A stretch of DNA of 64,000 bases from an uncultured Granulosicoccus sp. (GCA_947492525.1 CANLNQ010000013.1:62001-126000); one strand, 5' to 3'; positions 28,019-38,504 are shown, counted from the first letter of the stretch. The notes: generated by a model not told the origin, from the letters alone. Program-made: numbers and translations.

Positions 28019-28774
28019 TCATGTGGCTTCGAGCTGAATCCAGGGAGGAACCTCCCGCCCGGCCCGGCTCAGCATGGCATCGTACTGTCGAGCATCGGGA
28101 AGCATGAAACTCAACTTTCGCCAGAACGCCTTCGAATGATTCATGTGTCGGGTATGCGCCAGTTCGTGCAGCAGAACGTAATCCACCAGTTCAGGCGAGA
28201 GGAACAGCAGCTTGTAGTTCAGACTGATTGTTCCTGTCGAGGAACAACTACCCCAGCGGGTTCTCTGCCCGCGAATCTGCACACGCTTGAAACTCAGGCC
28301 ATGCTGCTCTGCCAGCATGCCCAGACGTACCGGAAAATACTGCCGGGCCAGCGACTTCAGTGCGAGCTGAAGCTCGGCCACCACGGCAGTGCGATCGGCA
28401 CTGTCGGCCTTGATCACCAGCGGTCGTGTTCTGCCCAGGTTGCCGGCAGCCTCGGCCTTCGAGGCCTTGCCATTCTCGGCTGCGGCGGCGAAAGACAACT
28501 CGAGCACCAGGTCGATGGCCGGCAAGCTCAGGCGTTGTGGCGGCCATTGCCTGAAACGCTCGGGAATCTGGCTCTCAGCCTCTGCAAGCCGCGCCTCGAT
28601 CCACGCACGATGCCTGGCCAGGAAGTCGGGTATCAAAGCCTGAGAGACACCGCGCGGAATGGTCACGATGACGCCCTGCCCGGGCTCGACACGCACACTC
28701 AGGCGTCGCGCTCTGGACGAGAGGCGAATACGGTATTCGGGCAATGGCGTATGGGTAGCAGACTTGCAGGACAC
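28019..28774 (-). CDS. YgjP/SprT-like (DUF45) zinc metallopeptidase
   Basis: 251 residues. The C-terminal half has the zinc-binding helix VLLHELAHTRHMNHSKAFW (HExxH plus a downstream His), preceded by RTRWGSCSSTGTISLNYKLL, a DUF45 hallmark. The N-terminal half (residues 1-110) carries the family's beta domain, IRLSSRARRLSVRVEPGQGV. A cytoplasmic peptidase role is likely but substrates are unknown. It stands alone on the minus strand, divergent from the antiporter gene. A second, shorter DUF45 gene (ygjP) is at 40829. Confidence 0.88.
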   Translation of the reverse strand: MSCKSATHTPLPEYRIRLSSRARRLSVRVEPGQGVIVTIPRGVSQALIPDFLARHRAWIEARLAEAESQIPERFRQWPPQRLSLPAIDLVLELSFAAAAENGKASKAEAAGNLGRTRPLVIKADSADRTAVVAELQLALKSLARQYFPVRLGMLAEQHGLSFKRVQIRGQRTRWGSCSSTGTISLNYKLLFLSPELVDYVLLHELAHTRHMNHSKAFWRKLSFMLPDARQYDAMLSRAGREVPPWIQLEAT

Positions 28775-28937
28775 GTCGGTGACGATTCGGTGCGTGACAA
28801 TGCGCTGAGGCGAGACCGGCAGTGTACCGGAACTCCCCGCAGGCGGATTACCTCGCCTCGATCACAGCAGATGGCTGCCACACGGGCCATCTCATACGCT
28901 ACGCTAGCGCCTGACCTTTCGCGATACCCAGCCCCAC

Positions 28938-30194
28938 ATGTCATTACTGTCCATCACAAGCATACTGATCACGGTGTCGGCACTATTCGCCTACATCAAC
29001 TACCGCACGCTGAAGTTGCCCAATACGATCGGCATCATGGTGGTTTCCCTGGTCTTCTCGCTGTCTCTGGTGCTGCTGGGCAATCTGGGCTTTACCGATG
29101 GCGAGGAGCTGGCCAGCAATATCATCCGGCAGATCGACTTCGATGAGACGCTGCTCAATGGCATGCTCGGCTTCCTGCTGTTCGCAGGCGCGATGCATAT
29201 CAATCTGAGCGAGTTGCTCAAGTACAAATGGACCATCGGGCTACTGGCCTCGGCCGGTGTCATCAGCAGCATGTTTCTGGTCGCCGCTGGTGCCTATCAG
29301 GTATTCCAGTGGTTCGGATTCAGTGTGCCCTTCATCTACTGCCTGTTGTTCGGCTCCCTGATCTCGCCTACCGACCCCATTGCCGTCATGGGAATATTGA
29401 AGACGGCCGGTGCCAGCAAATCACTGGAGATCAAGATTGCCGGGGAATCCCTGTTCAATGACGGCGTGGCCATCGTCATCTTCCTGGCCATCTTCGGCAT
29501 GGCCGTCAATGGCGATGCGTTCGACCTGCAACACATCGGTGTGCTGTTCGTGCAGGAAGCCTTCGGTGGGGCGCTGTTCGGTGTAGCCTGCGGCTGGCTG
29601 GCCCTGCAGATGCTCAAGCGCGTGGACAACTACCAGGTGGAGGTACTGTTGACGCTGGCACTGGTCGCCGGCGGCAGTACCGCTGCAGCCGGACTGCACC
29701 TCTCGGCGCCGATTGCCGTGGTCATGGCCGGCCTCATGATCGGCAATCACGGACGTCGTGAGGCGATGAGCAATACCACGGTGCAGCATCTGGACACGTT
29801 CTGGGAACTGATAGACGAGATACTCAATGCCGTGCTGTTCCTGATCATCGGTCTGGAAGTCATGGTTCTGAGTCATGAACTGGATGTATGGATCGCCGGC
29901 ACCGTCATGGCTTTCGTGGTCCTGATGTCACGCTTCATCTCGGTGGGCGGCCCGGTGTTCCTGATGCGCAAGCTGGGACGCGACTTCAACCCGCATGCGG
30001 TCAAGATCCTGACCTGGGGTGGTTTGCGCGGTGGTATCTCGGTAGCTCTGGCTCTGTCGATACCTGCCAGCGAGGCGCGTGACCTGATCGTGTCGGTCAC
30101 CTACGTCATCGTGCTGATCTCGATCCTGCTGCAAGGTCTGACCATTGGCCGCCTGGTCAAGGCAACCGCCGTGAAGACACCGCCAGCGGACTGA
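28938..30194 (+). CDS. Na+/H+ antiporter, CPA1 (NhaP-like) family
   Basis: 418 residues, about 12 membrane segments and no long cytoplasmic tail. The CPA1 core motifs are [17 protein letters not shown] (helix 5) and [15 protein letters not shown] (helix 6, with the ND ion-binding pair). The later [17 protein letters not shown] is also typical. It should exchange external protons for Na+ or K+ at the inner membrane, as expected for a salt-exposed organism. The stop codon (30192-30194) is the start of a 12-bp tandem repeat that continues to 30274. Confidence 0.93.
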   Translation: MSLLSITSILITVSALFAYINYRTLKLPNTIGIMVVSLVFSLSLVLLGNLGFTDGEELASNIIRQIDFDETLLNGMLGFLLFAGAMHINLSELLKYKWTIGLLASAGVISSMFLVAAGAYQVFQWFGFSVPFIYCLLFGSLISPTDPIAVMGILKTAGASKSLEIKIAGESLFNDGVAIVIFLAIFGMAVNGDAFDLQHIGVLFVQEAFGGALFGVACGWLALQMLKRVDNYQVEVLLTLALVAGGSTAAAGLHLSAPIAVVMAGLMIGNHGRREAMSNTTVQHLDTFWELIDEILNAVLFLIIGLEVMVLSHELDVWIAGTVMAFVVLMSRFISVGGPVFLMRKLGRDFNPHAVKILTWGGLRGGISVALALSIPASEARDLIVSVTYVIVLISILLQGLTIGRLVKATAVKTPPAD

Positions 30195-30274
30195 TCTAGG
30201 ATCTGATCTACGGCCTGATCTACGGCCTGATCTACGGACTGATCTACGGACTGATCTACGGACTGATCCGCGCC
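30191..30274. repeat. 12-bp tandem repeat, 7 units (CTGATCTACGGA/C), includes a stop codon
   Basis: Units start every 12 bases from 30191. The inner five are nearly perfect, CTGATCTACGGC or CTGATCTACGGA; the outer two are degenerate. The first unit contains the antiporter TGA stop at 30192-30194, and the array ends 6 bases before the kinase gene's stop. It fills the whole convergent gap. Confidence 0.95.
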
Positions 30275-30280
30275 CTGGCC

Positions 30281-32113
30281 TCAGGCTACTTCGATTTCCG
30301 GGCTCTGCCAGGTGGGCCGAATCGTCGCGCCATTGCTGGTGGTCTCATCTGACACCAGCCCGGCGGCGCCAGCTGCAGCCCGTTGCGAGCCATCGGTCAG
30401 ACGCTGTATCAGTGCCTGCAGTTCTTCCGACTTGACCGGTTTGTGCATGACATGCAAGCCGGTATCGGACACTTCTCGGAGTCTGGCGGGCGAGGTATCG
30501 CCGGTGACGATGATTGCCGGAATCGAACTTTCGAGCGATTCCCGAACGACGGCAACCGCATCGACGCCGTTCAGATTGTCGCGCAGACGAAAATCGGAAA
30601 TGATCAGGTCTGGTGTACCGTCGCTCAAGGCCATGACCTTCAGCGCATCACGCGCCGATTCGGCCAGCATGACCGTGATACCCCAGCCTTCGAGCAGATG
30701 CCGCATGCTCTGCAGTACCTGCACCTCGTCGTCGATGACCAGTACCTGTCGTCCGGCAGTCTGCAGCGTGGACGGTTCATCGTCTTCCTGGGCGACCAAC
30801 TGAGCCGGATCCCCACCCGGCACGATGAGCCTGAAGATGGTTCCCTGACCCTCCACCGATTCCATTTCCAGCGGCATATCCATCAGTTCGCACAGGCGAC
30901 GGACAATGGCGAGTCCCAGCCCGAGACCGTTGCTTCGGTCGCGCGAGGGGTTGTTCAGCTGGTAGTACTCGGAAAACACATCTTCGGTGGCATCCGGCGG
31001 AATACCGATACCGGTATCTCGCAGGATCACCATTTTCGAACCTTCGACGTGATCCTCGCAGCGCATGCTGATGGTGCCGTGATTCGTGTACTGGATGGCA
31101 TTGGATACCAGATTGCGCAGCACGCGTTCCAGCAGGATGGCATCGCAGAAGAACACATGGGACCGGGCATCGACGCTCAACTGCACACCCTTCTCCTCCG
31201 CCTGCTGCACAAACTGCGCTCGCAGGGCATCGAACATGTCGCTGGCGACCAGATGCGAGGGATTGAAATCGATGATCTCGGCATCCAGTCGTGAGACGTC
31301 GAGCAGACTGTTGAACAGACCGTTGAGCGCTTCCGCCGACTTGCTCATGTCATTGAGAATCTCGATCTTCGCGGGTTCATCCTCGCGGCGCCGCAAGGCG
31401 CTGAGAAACAGACCCATTGCGTGCAGCGGTTGCCGCAGATCGTGACTGGCCGCAGCCAGAAAGCGGCTCTTGGCCACAATGGCTCGCTCGGCGATGCGTT
31501 TTTCCCCGGCCAGCCGCTCCATCAGTACCTGATTCTCGAACTGCGACCGGATAAGCTCGCGATACTGTCGCTGCCCTCGCACGGCCAGGAAGAAGTTGAC
31601 AGCCAGGAACATGATCAGCAGCATGCCCGTCAGGACCAGAGAATCATTGCCCGAGAGGATATGAGTGATGGCCAGCGGGAGTGTCAACGGGATGGAGAAC
31701 GAGAGAAAGGACGGCAGATAGACGCAGCCGGAAGCCGCACTGACCGCCACCATGCCGGCGAAGATCGTCGAGATGAGCAGCAGGTATTCGGTGGTATACA
31801 ACTGATAGAACATCAGTGGCCATACCCCCCAGATCATGCCGGCGGTGAGGGTACCGAGCCAGAAGAAGGTTCCCCAGACGGGTTGCTCGCGAGTCTGCCT
31901 GTCGGCCTTGAGATAGACGGCGATGACCCAGACGCGCAACACGGAGGACACGGCCACGGCACTCAGCCAGAACAGCAGGGTGGATTGCGGCAGATGCCGC
32001 CACAGAAACAGGGTAATGATGAAAGCGCACAAGGTGGCGCCCACCACCAGAACCGGTCCCTGGTTGTAGATGAGTCTTATCTGCTCGTGGTAAATCTTGC
32101 GCTCTAGTTCCAT
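30281..32113 (-). CDS. Hybrid sensor histidine kinase with C-terminal receiver domain
   Basis: 610 residues from the ATG at 32113 (AGGGA upstream); an upstream frame of 77 codons is not family-like. Six or so membrane helices (about 20-180) form an integral-membrane sensor. The kinase core has phosphoacceptor His224 in [16 protein letters not shown]-box [11 protein letters not shown], and ATP motifs [10 protein letters not shown] and [13 protein letters not shown] receiver domain (about 455-575) carries phospho-Asp507 in [11 protein letters not shown] and a conserved Lys in VMHKPV. There is no output domain, so it should pass phosphate to a separate protein. No partner gene is adjacent. The signal is unknown. 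Confidence 0.93.
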   Translation of the reverse strand: MELERKIYHEQIRLIYNQGPVLVVGATLCAFIITLFLWRHLPQSTLLFWLSAVAVSSVLRVWVIAVYLKADRQTREQPVWGTFFWLGTLTAGMIWGVWPLMFYQLYTTEYLLLISTIFAGMVAVSAASGCVYLPSFLSFSIPLTLPLAITHILSGNDSLVLTGMLLIMFLAVNFFLAVRGQRQYRELIRSQFENQVLMERLAGEKRIAERAIVAKSRFLAAASHDLRQPLHAMGLFLSALRRREDEPAKIEILNDMSKSAEALNGLFNSLLDVSRLDAEIIDFNPSHLVASDMFDALRAQFVQQAEEKGVQLSVDARSHVFFCDAILLERVLRNLVSNAIQYTNHGTISMRCEDHVEGSKMVILRDTGIGIPPDATEDVFSEYYQLNNPSRDRSNGLGLGLAIVRRLCELMDMPLEMESVEGQGTIFRLIVPGGDPAQLVAQEDDEPSTLQTAGRQVLVIDDEVQVLQSMRHLLEGWGITVMLAESARDALKVMALSDGTPDLIISDFRLRDNLNGVDAVAVVRESLESSIPAIIVTGDTSPARLREVSDTGLHVMHKPVKSEELQALIQRLTDGSQRAAAGAAGLVSDETTSNGATIRPTWQSPEIEVA

Positions 32114-32327
32114 CAAAGCACGTCCCTGTCTGTCCCTCGCGCCCCAGTATGCCACCATGCATGGCCAGAGTCGTGTCAAAGACTCCGTCGGCCCCTGTAA
32201 ATGAGAACACGTGCATATCGGGCGGCTCGAGTCTCTGTAGACGACGTCACGTTGCGCGCGGAAAGTGACGCCGGCCCGCGACTTGGATACCATCAGGGTT
32301 TCAAGCCAACGGAGAACTCGAAGACCG

Positions 32328-32657
32328 ATGACGCAGGAAATCATACTTCACTACAAATCCGCTGATGGTACCGTCCGCACAGTCGATGCCCGGGTTGGCG
32401 ACAGCGTCATGGATACTGCAGTGCAAAACGACATCGACGAGGTGGTTGCAGAATGCGGCGGCAGCCTGATCTGTGCCACCTGCCATGTCTACCTGGACGA
32501 TGCCACCGCGGCCCTGTTCGATGAACCCGAAGACATGGAACTGGAAATGCTCGAAGGTGTTGCCGCTGAAAGACGAGAGCATTCGCGTCTCAGCTGTCAG
32601 CTCATCGTGAAGCCCGAGCTGGATGGTCACACCATCGAAACCCCCGAAAGACAGTAG
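32328..32657 (+). CDS. [2Fe-2S] ferredoxin, adrenodoxin/putidaredoxin type
   Basis: 109 residues from the ATG at 32328. Four cysteine ligands, Cys43, Cys49, Cys52 and Cys90, follow the CX5CX2CX37C spacing of the adrenodoxin class (ECGGSLICATCHVYLDD ... RLSCQL). Such ferredoxins feed electrons to cytochromes P450 or ring oxygenases, or act in Fe-S assembly. No reductase or oxygenase gene is adjacent. The isc-type ferredoxin is an alternative, but no isc genes are present. It is followed after 54 bases by an aminotransferase gene. Confidence 0.93.
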   Translation: MTQEIILHYKSADGTVRTVDARVGDSVMDTAVQNDIDEVVAECGGSLICATCHVYLDDATAALFDEPEDMELEMLEGVAAERREHSRLSCQLIVKPELDGHTIETPERQ

Positions 32658-32711
32658 GCCCATAGCGCCTTCCCTGCCCTACAGCCGCATTTCGTCATAA
32701 ACAAGAGAGCC

Positions 32712-33911
32712 ATGAGCCAAGCACCGACCCAGCAAGCCCACGCCTGCATTTCCCCTGTCGACGGATTCAGTCGGATCGGTGAGGAAAACGCCTTCGCCGT
32801 GCTGGCGCGTGCCGGCGAACTGGCGGCCAGTGGCCGCGACATCATCAATCTGGGGATCGGCCAGCCCGACTTTCCTACCCCGGAGAATATCGTCGAGGCC
32901 GCCATCAAGGCATTGAAGGACGGTCACCACGGCTACACGCCGGCAGTGGGCATCGCCCCGTTGCGTGAGGCGGTCTGTGCTGATCTGCAGCGACGTCACG
33001 GCGCATCCGTCAGCCCCGACAATGTCATCATCGTACCCGGTGGCAAGGTCACGATGTATGCGGCCATCGTCATGTTCGGCGAGCCCGGGGCCGAGATTCT
33101 CTATCCCGACCCCGGCTTTCCGATATACCGTTCGATGATCGAATTCACCGGCGCCACGCCCGTTCCGATTCCCATCAGAGAGAGCAATCAGTTCGCCTTC
33201 TCCGCCGAAGAGACACTGTCTCTGATCACGCCGCAGACACGTCTGCTGATCATCAACTCACCGGCCAATCCCTGCGGCGGTGTGACGCCCAGAGAGGAAA
33301 TCGACAAACTGGTTGCCGGCCTGGCCGAGCACCCGCAGGTGGCCATTCTGTCAGACGAAATCTATGACCAGATGACGTACGATGGTGTGGAACACATCAC
33401 ATTGCTGGACTACCCGGAGATCCGTGATCGCCTCATTCTTCTCAACGGCTGGTCCAAGACCTACGCCATGACGGGTTGGCGGCTCGGTTATTCCGTCTGG
33501 CCTGACAGCCTGTTCGATGCCGTACGCAAACTGGCGGTCAACTGCTGGAGTTGTGTGAATGCCTCAGCACAATACGCGGCTCTGGAAGCGCTGACTGGCC
33601 CGCAGGATGCCGTGAGCCAGATGATGAGCGCCTTCGATCAGCGCCGTCGAGTGGTGGTGGAACGGCTCAATGCACTTGACGGTGTAAGCTGTATCACCCC
33701 CAACGGAGCCTTCTATGCCTTTCCCAACATCAGTGAAACCGGCTGGAAGGCAAAACCACTGGCCAGCGCCCTGCTGGAAGAGGCCGGTGTTGCCACCATT
33801 GGCGGACCCGATTTCGGCGTACATGGCGAAGGTTACATACGCCTCTCCTACGCCAATTCGCTGGAGAACATCGAACGCGCCATCGAGCGTATCGATACCT
33901 TTCTGAAGTAG
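32712..33911 (+). CDS. Class I/II pyridoxal-phosphate aminotransferase
   Basis: 399 residues with fold-type I aspartate-aminotransferase features. These are INLGIGQPDFPTP near the N-terminus, INSPANPCGG (substrate/PLP Asn), SDEIYDQMTY (Asp pairing with the PLP ring), and the Schiff-base Lys249 in NGWSKTYAMTGWRLG. The phosphate-anchoring Arg is in GYIRLSYANS. It transfers amino groups between an amino acid and 2-oxoglutarate or a similar acceptor. The specific substrate (aspartate, alanine or aromatic) cannot be decided. It lies between the ferredoxin and pncB genes, all on the same strand. Confidence 0.92.
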   Translation: MSQAPTQQAHACISPVDGFSRIGEENAFAVLARAGELAASGRDIINLGIGQPDFPTPENIVEAAIKALKDGHHGYTPAVGIAPLREAVCADLQRRHGASVSPDNVIIVPGGKVTMYAAIVMFGEPGAEILYPDPGFPIYRSMIEFTGATPVPIPIRESNQFAFSAEETLSLITPQTRLLIINSPANPCGGVTPREEIDKLVAGLAEHPQVAILSDEIYDQMTYDGVEHITLLDYPEIRDRLILLNGWSKTYAMTGWRLGYSVWPDSLFDAVRKLAVNCWSCVNASAQYAALEALTGPQDAVSQMMSAFDQRRRVVVERLNALDGVSCITPNGAFYAFPNISETGWKAKPLASALLEEAGVATIGGPDFGVHGEGYIRLSYANSLENIERAIERIDTFLK

Positions 33912-33980
33912 ATCCTGGACACCGCAGGCGGCTTTGTTCCGCCACCGTCCTGACACTCGCATTACAGGGATAGAATTTCC

Positions 33981-35294
33981 ATGGTTCAAAGCCCCATGCC
34001 GGACATCGCCACGCGTGTCTACGATCATAATTTCAAGCTGGACCCGATCGTGCGCAGCTTGCTGGATACCGACATCTACAAGCTGCTGATGCTGCAGACC
34101 ATCTGGAAGGAGCACCGGAACGTGCCGGTCACCTTTTCCCTGATCAACCGGACGCGCAGTGTGCGCCTGGCTGATGAGATCGATGAGGGCGAACTGCGGG
34201 CACAGCTGGATCATGCGCGACAAATCCGTATCAGCAAGAAGGAGCTGATCTGGCTCACGGGTAATACCTTCTACGGCCGTGAACGCCTGTTCACCAAGGA
34301 GTTTCTGAGCTGGCTGAAGCATTACCGCTTGCCTGAATACAAGTTGCGTGTGGAGGACGGTCAGTACCTGATCGATTTCGAAGGTGACTGGGCCGAGATC
34401 TCGCTGTGGGAGATTCCGGTGCTGTCCATCATCAGCGAGCTGCGCTCGCGAGCCGCCATGCACGGTGTCGGCCGCTTCGAGCTGGATGTGCTGTATGCCC
34501 GCGCCAAGGCCAAGCTATGGGAGAAGGTGCTGCGGCTGGATGAGCTGCCCGATCTGAAGATTGCCGATTTCGGCACGCGGCGACGCCACAGTTTTCTCTG
34601 GCAGCGCTGGTGCATCGCCGCCATGAAGGAAGGCCTGGGCAAGAAATTCACCGGCACCAGTAATGTATTGATGGCCATGAATCTGGATCTGGACGCCATC
34701 GGAACCAATGCACACGAGCTGCCGATGGTGGAGGCCGCACTGTCGAGAAACGACGAGGAGCTGCGTCAGGCACCCTACCGCGTGCTGAAACTCTGGAGCC
34801 GCACCTATGACGGCAACCTGCTGATCGTGCTACCGGATACCTATGGCACCACCTCATTCCTCAGAGAAGCGCCGGACTGGGTTGCCGACTGGAGCGGCTT
34901 CCGGATCGATTCGAAAGAACCCATCGCAGGCGGCGAGGAGCTGATTCAGTGGTGGGTGGAACGGGGTCAGGACCCGGGCGAGAAGCTGTTGATCTTCTCC
35001 GACGGTCTGACCGTGGACACCATCGAGAAGGTGTACAAGCAATTCAACGGACGTGTACGACTCAGCTTCGGCTGGGGAACACATCTGACCAATGACTTCA
35101 GCGACTGCGCAACGGTGAACAACCCTCAGATGAAGGCGATATCGCTGGTGTGCAAGGTAACCCACGCCAACGGCAAACCCACTGTCAAACTGTCCGACAA
35201 CTTCGACAAGGCAACCGGACCGGTTGACGAAATCGCACGCTACCGCGCCATTTTCGGTGGCGACAACATGGAACAGATCGACGTGCTGGTGTAG
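33981..35294 (+). CDS. pncB: Nicotinate phosphoribosyltransferase
   Basis: 437 residues. Family blocks are clear: [58 protein letters not shown] (catalytic His equivalent region), and [12 protein letters not shown] with [12 protein letters not shown] at the phosphoribosyl pyrophosphate site. It makes nicotinate mononucleotide from nicotinate and PRPP with ATP, the entry step of NAD salvage. ATG at 33981, 69 bases after the aminotransferase stop, so co-transcription is possible. Confidence 0.96.
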   Translation: MVQSPMPDIATRVYDHNFKLDPIVRSLLDTDIYKLLMLQTIWKEHRNVPVTFSLINRTRSVRLADEIDEGELRAQLDHARQIRISKKELIWLTGNTFYGRERLFTKEFLSWLKHYRLPEYKLRVEDGQYLIDFEGDWAEISLWEIPVLSIISELRSRAAMHGVGRFELDVLYARAKAKLWEKVLRLDELPDLKIADFGTRRRHSFLWQRWCIAAMKEGLGKKFTGTSNVLMAMNLDLDAIGTNAHELPMVEAALSRNDEELRQAPYRVLKLWSRTYDGNLLIVLPDTYGTTSFLREAPDWVADWSGFRIDSKEPIAGGEELIQWWVERGQDPGEKLLIFSDGLTVDTIEKVYKQFNGRVRLSFGWGTHLTNDFSDCATVNNPQMKAISLVCKVTHANGKPTVKLSDNFDKATGPVDEIARYRAIFGGDNMEQIDVLV

Positions 35295-35331
35295 CAGCAC
35301 CGAGGCTTCGTGAGCCGCCTGCAATCCGTTC

Positions 35332-36282
35332 TCAGCGGCCCCAGGGCCGAGCCAGGCGGCGAATGAAGCCCAGCATCACGAACAGAAAGATCAGCGGAAA
35401 GACCAGTGTCTGCATCAGAAACACCACTACCAGCCTGATGGTGCTTTCACTGATCGACTCGGCGGCATTCCGGTAACGCTCCAGGCGCTGGTCGATGTCG
35501 ATCTGCGCCAGAGCACTGTTGTACAAGGCCCGTGCCCGATCGATCATGGAAGCCGGCTCATCCCGCTGCTCCAGCAGGACCTCCTCATTGATCTGACCGA
35601 TGGCCTGCTGTGCTTCATTGAGCGTGGCGGAGGCTGACACATAATCCGCCTCCAGAAAGGTGCGATAGACCCAGTCATTGGCAATGCTGATGGCCGGCAT
35701 CATGAAGCGCAGCAGCAACATGAACAGGAACAGTCGCTGCGCCAGACGACGCCCTCCCTGCAGGCGAGGAAACAATGCGCACAGACACAGCGCCAACCCG
35801 GTTATTGCCACTGCCAGCAACAGGCCCTGCCAGGCACTCATCGACAGCAGAATCTTCTGTACGCCGAGTGAGCTGCTGGACAGCATCATGATCCATGAAA
35901 AACGCTCGACCAGATCATTGACCGGATCGAGGATTTCACCGGGCGTGAGATTCAGACCGATGCCGGCCGGCTGAATCGCGATCTCGGTACCCTGCGCCAC
36001 CGAAATCACCCCATTGAGCCCACGAGCCAGCGCGTAGCCGACCAATGCCCGCTTGAAGGCGGCGTCCACGTGTGACTGCCCTACCGAATCCGTCACCGGC
36101 AGACAGGCAAGCAGCACTGCCAGCACCGTGGCCGCCAGCACCACCACAGAACTTCCCGGCAGGCGAGGACGCCAGGAACCCGTTTTGCTTGTGACCGGCG
36201 GTGCAACTGCGGTTTCAGTGTGCGGCTCTGCCGTCGTCTCTGCCGTCGTCTCTGCCGTCGTCTCTGGCGTCGTCTCTGGCAT
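35332..36282 (-). CDS. Predicted inner-membrane protein of unknown family
   Basis: 316 residues. The N-terminus is low-complexity, alternating ETT and AETT units encoded by a 12-bp DNA repeat. A membrane helix (about 44-62), a ~70-residue extracytoplasmic segment, two helices near 150-170 and 185-205, a helical region rich in Glu/Gln (about 215-275) and a last helix (about 282-305) follow. The C-terminus (FIRRLARPWGR) is positive. I do not recognise the family. The layout suggests a membrane-anchored protein with an extracytoplasmic coiled-coil-like domain. It converges on pncB (37 bases between stops). Confidence 0.7.
   Translation of the reverse strand: MPETTPETTAETTAETTAEPHTETAVAPPVTSKTGSWRPRLPGSSVVVLAATVLAVLLACLPVTDSVGQSHVDAAFKRALVGYALARGLNGVISVAQGTEIAIQPAGIGLNLTPGEILDPVNDLVERFSWIMMLSSSSLGVQKILLSMSAWQGLLLAVAITGLALCLCALFPRLQGGRRLAQRLFLFMLLLRFMMPAISIANDWVYRTFLEADYVSASATLNEAQQAIGQINEEVLLEQRDEPASMIDRARALYNSALAQIDIDQRLERYRNAAESISESTIRLVVVFLMQTLVFPLIFLFVMLGFIRRLARPWGR
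36227..36282 (-). repeat. 12-bp in-frame repeat at the start of the membrane protein gene
   Basis: Four units of TCTGCCGTCGTC (plus-strand reading; the last has one change) occupy 36227-36274. A partial fifth runs into the start codon at 36280-36282. They encode the ETTA repeats of the N-terminus, so copy number can vary without frameshift. Confidence 0.9.
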
Positions 36283-36324
36283 GATCTGCCGCTGATGAAT
36301 GCCTGTGCTGCAACAAGGCCCGGA

Positions 36325-37476
36325 TCAGGCCGGACTCAGTTGCGTATTGGCACGAACCTGCTCCAGAGCCTGTGCAAATCTGTCGACGGCTGCATCGACA
36401 TCGGTCAGCTTGTCCACACCGAACAAGCCGATTCGGAAGGTCTTGAAGCCGGCAGGTTCATCGACCTGCAGCGGTACCCCGGCCGCTATCTGCATGCCGA
36501 CCGCGGCAAAGGCCTTGCCGCTGTGTATGTCGTCGTTGTCGGTGTAGTACACCGCCACTCCGGGCGCCTGAAAGCCTTCCGCGGCAACGCTTGCGAACCC
36601 GGCCTCCGCCAGCAACGCTCTGACACGGCGGCCCAGCTCAGCCTGGCGTTCCTTGACACGGTCAAAGCCCACCTCGGCAATCTCGTTCATGACATTCCTG
36701 AACACGATCAGACCGTCAGTGGGCATGGTGGCATGATAGGCATGCTTGCCATCCAGATACGCTTCCATGATCTGCGACCACTTCTTCAGGTCCAGGGTGA
36801 AACTGTCGCTGCTGGTCTCCTGCATGGCTGCGTAGGCGCGCTCATTGAGCATCACCAGGCCGGCACAGGGAGATCCGCTCCAGCCTTTCTGAGGGGCAGA
36901 CACCAGCACATCGACGCCCAGTGCCTCCATGTCCACCCAGATGGTGCCTGAGGCGATGCAGTCCAGCACGAACAGGCCACCATGGGCGTGCACGGCATCG
37001 GCAACAGCCTTCAGATAATCGTCCGGCAGAATCAGACCCGCCGAGGTTTCCACATGCGGTGCACAGACCACATCGGGTTTGTCACGGGCAATGGCTGCGA
37101 CCACATCGTCAATGGCAGCAGGTGCGAAGGGCGACTGTGGGCCCCCCTCTGCCTGCTGCGCCTTGATCACATCATGCGTGGCGGGAATGTTGCCCGCATC
37201 AAAGATCTGCGACCAGCGAAAGCTGAACCAGCCATTGCGAATGACCAGGCAACGCTTGTCCCTGCACAACTGCCGCGCCACCGCTTCCATGCCCGAACTG
37301 CCGCTGCCCGGTACCACGACGGCCCGATGCGCCGAATAGACCTCCGTCAATGTCTGGTGAATGTCTCGCATCGTCTGCTGAAACTGCGCCGACATGTGGT
37401 TCACGGAGCGATCCGTATAGACAACGGAATACTCCAGCATGCCGTCAGGATCAACGTTGTCCAGAAGTCCGCTCAT
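36325..37476 (-). CDS. Class V aminotransferase (serine/alanine-glyoxylate type)
   Basis: 383 residues of the class V PLP family. VVVPGSGSSGMEAVARQL forms the phosphate cup, GGLFVLDCIASGTIWVDME includes the ring-pairing Asp, and the PLP-binding Lys197 lies in LVSAPQKGWSG. The dimer and small-domain sequence is intact to the C-terminus. Such enzymes act on serine, alanine or aspartate with glyoxylate or pyruvate. The exact substrate is undecided. The gene is on the minus strand, separated by 42 bases from the membrane protein gene downstream. Confidence 0.88.
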   Translation of the reverse strand: MSGLLDNVDPDGMLEYSVVYTDRSVNHMSAQFQQTMRDIHQTLTEVYSAHRAVVVPGSGSSGMEAVARQLCRDKRCLVIRNGWFSFRWSQIFDAGNIPATHDVIKAQQAEGGPQSPFAPAAIDDVVAAIARDKPDVVCAPHVETSAGLILPDDYLKAVADAVHAHGGLFVLDCIASGTIWVDMEALGVDVLVSAPQKGWSGSPCAGLVMLNERAYAAMQETSSDSFTLDLKKWSQIMEAYLDGKHAYHATMPTDGLIVFRNVMNEIAEVGFDRVKERQAELGRRVRALLAEAGFASVAAEGFQAPGVAVYYTDNDDIHSGKAFAAVGMQIAAGVPLQVDEPAGFKTFRIGLFGVDKLTDVDAAVDRFAQALEQVRANTQLSPA

Positions 37477-37523
37477 GAGGTTCTATCCTGCTTCGTTTGA
37501 AACGCTTACGATACCACTACCGC

Positions 37524-37757
37524 TCATTCCCTGATCGGTTTTTCCAGTTCGTAAATGGCCTCGGACAAGCGGGTTTCCAGCACCTGCTGCGCATCAATGA
37601 GACCGCGATTGTAGTAATAAGGGCCGATCTCCTCGCTGAAGAAATCGAGTAGAAACCGCGCGGGAAACTGGCCGAGCTCCTGATCCAGTTCATCGTTGAA
37701 ATACAGCTGAATCTTGCGCGTCAGCCGCTCGGTCTCTTCCTTGCTGAATTCGATCAT
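37524..37757 (-). CDS. DUF2164 family small protein
   Basis: 77 residues, MIEFSKEETERLTRKIQLYF at the start, then FLLDFFSEEIGPYYYNRGL, a pattern I recognise as DUF2164. The function is unknown. It is soluble, acidic and helical, with no signal peptide. It lies between the nitroreductase and class V aminotransferase genes, all on the minus strand, spaced 46-48 bases apart. Confidence 0.85.
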   Translation of the reverse strand: MIEFSKEETERLTRKIQLYFNDELDQELGQFPARFLLDFFSEEIGPYYYNRGLIDAQQVLETRLSEAIYELEKPIRE

Positions 37758-37805
37758 GTCGATTACTCCTGTCGGTCAAGCACCCAGTCCGTGTCGGTAG
37801 GTCAG

Positions 37806-38504
37806 TCAGTCCAGAAACGTCGTGTTCTCTGCCAGCGGCACGCGTTCGGTTACCAGAGTGTTCTCGATGGCCTCCGGATCGGCGTGGCCCAGCGCCATGC
37901 CACACAGCACGATCTCGTCATCATGCAAGGACAGTTCGCGCCGTATCACCGCATGGTAATCGGCCCAGGCCGCCTGCGGGCAAGTATGCAGGCCCTGCTC
38001 CCGGGCCAGCAGCATCAGATTCTCCAGATACATGCCGTAGTCCAGCCAGCTGCCGGTCGCCAGCTTCCGGTCCACGGTGAAGATCAGGCCCACCGGTGCA
38101 TCGAAGAACTGGAAATTGCGGCGATGCTGCGCATGGGTTCGCTCCCGGTCCCCCTTGCCGATACCCAGCAAACCGTACAGGCTCCAGCCCACCTGCCGGC
38201 GTCGAGACAGATACGGATCGAACCACTTCGCCGGGTAGTATTCGACTTCACTGACACCCTCGACAGCCGGATCGTCGAAGGCGGCACACACCGCCGTGCA
38301 CAGTCGCTGTCGACTCTCGCCGGTCAGCACATAATTCTTCCACGGCTGCATATTGGTCCCACTGGGCGCGCGTGCCGCCTTCTCCAGCAATGACTCCAGC
38401 GTCTGCCGGGGAATCGGCTCAGGCAGAAAGGCTCGCAGGGAGCGGCGTGTGGCAACGGCATCCGACACGCTCGTCGCGGCTTCATAGGAAACATGATCGT
38501 TCAT
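37806..38504 (-). CDS. Nitroreductase family flavoprotein
   Basis: 232 residues. The nitroreductase fold is indicated by AVATRRSLRAFLPEPIPRQ (FMN phosphate Arg/Ser), ARAPSGTNMQPWKNYVL (FMN-binding loop), a mid-protein ENLMLLAREQGLHTCPQAAW, and the C-terminal ALGHADPEAIENTLVTER. These FMN enzymes reduce nitroaromatics, quinones or other electrophiles with NAD(P)H. The physiological substrate is unknown. It is the first gene of a minus-strand run with the DUF2164 gene. Confidence 0.9.
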   Translation of the reverse strand: MNDHVSYEAATSVSDAVATRRSLRAFLPEPIPRQTLESLLEKAARAPSGTNMQPWKNYVLTGESRQRLCTAVCAAFDDPAVEGVSEVEYYPAKWFDPYLSRRRQVGWSLYGLLGIGKGDRERTHAQHRRNFQFFDAPVGLIFTVDRKLATGSWLDYGMYLENLMLLAREQGLHTCPQAAWADYHAVIRRELSLHDDEIVLCGMALGHADPEAIENTLVTERVPLAENTTFLD

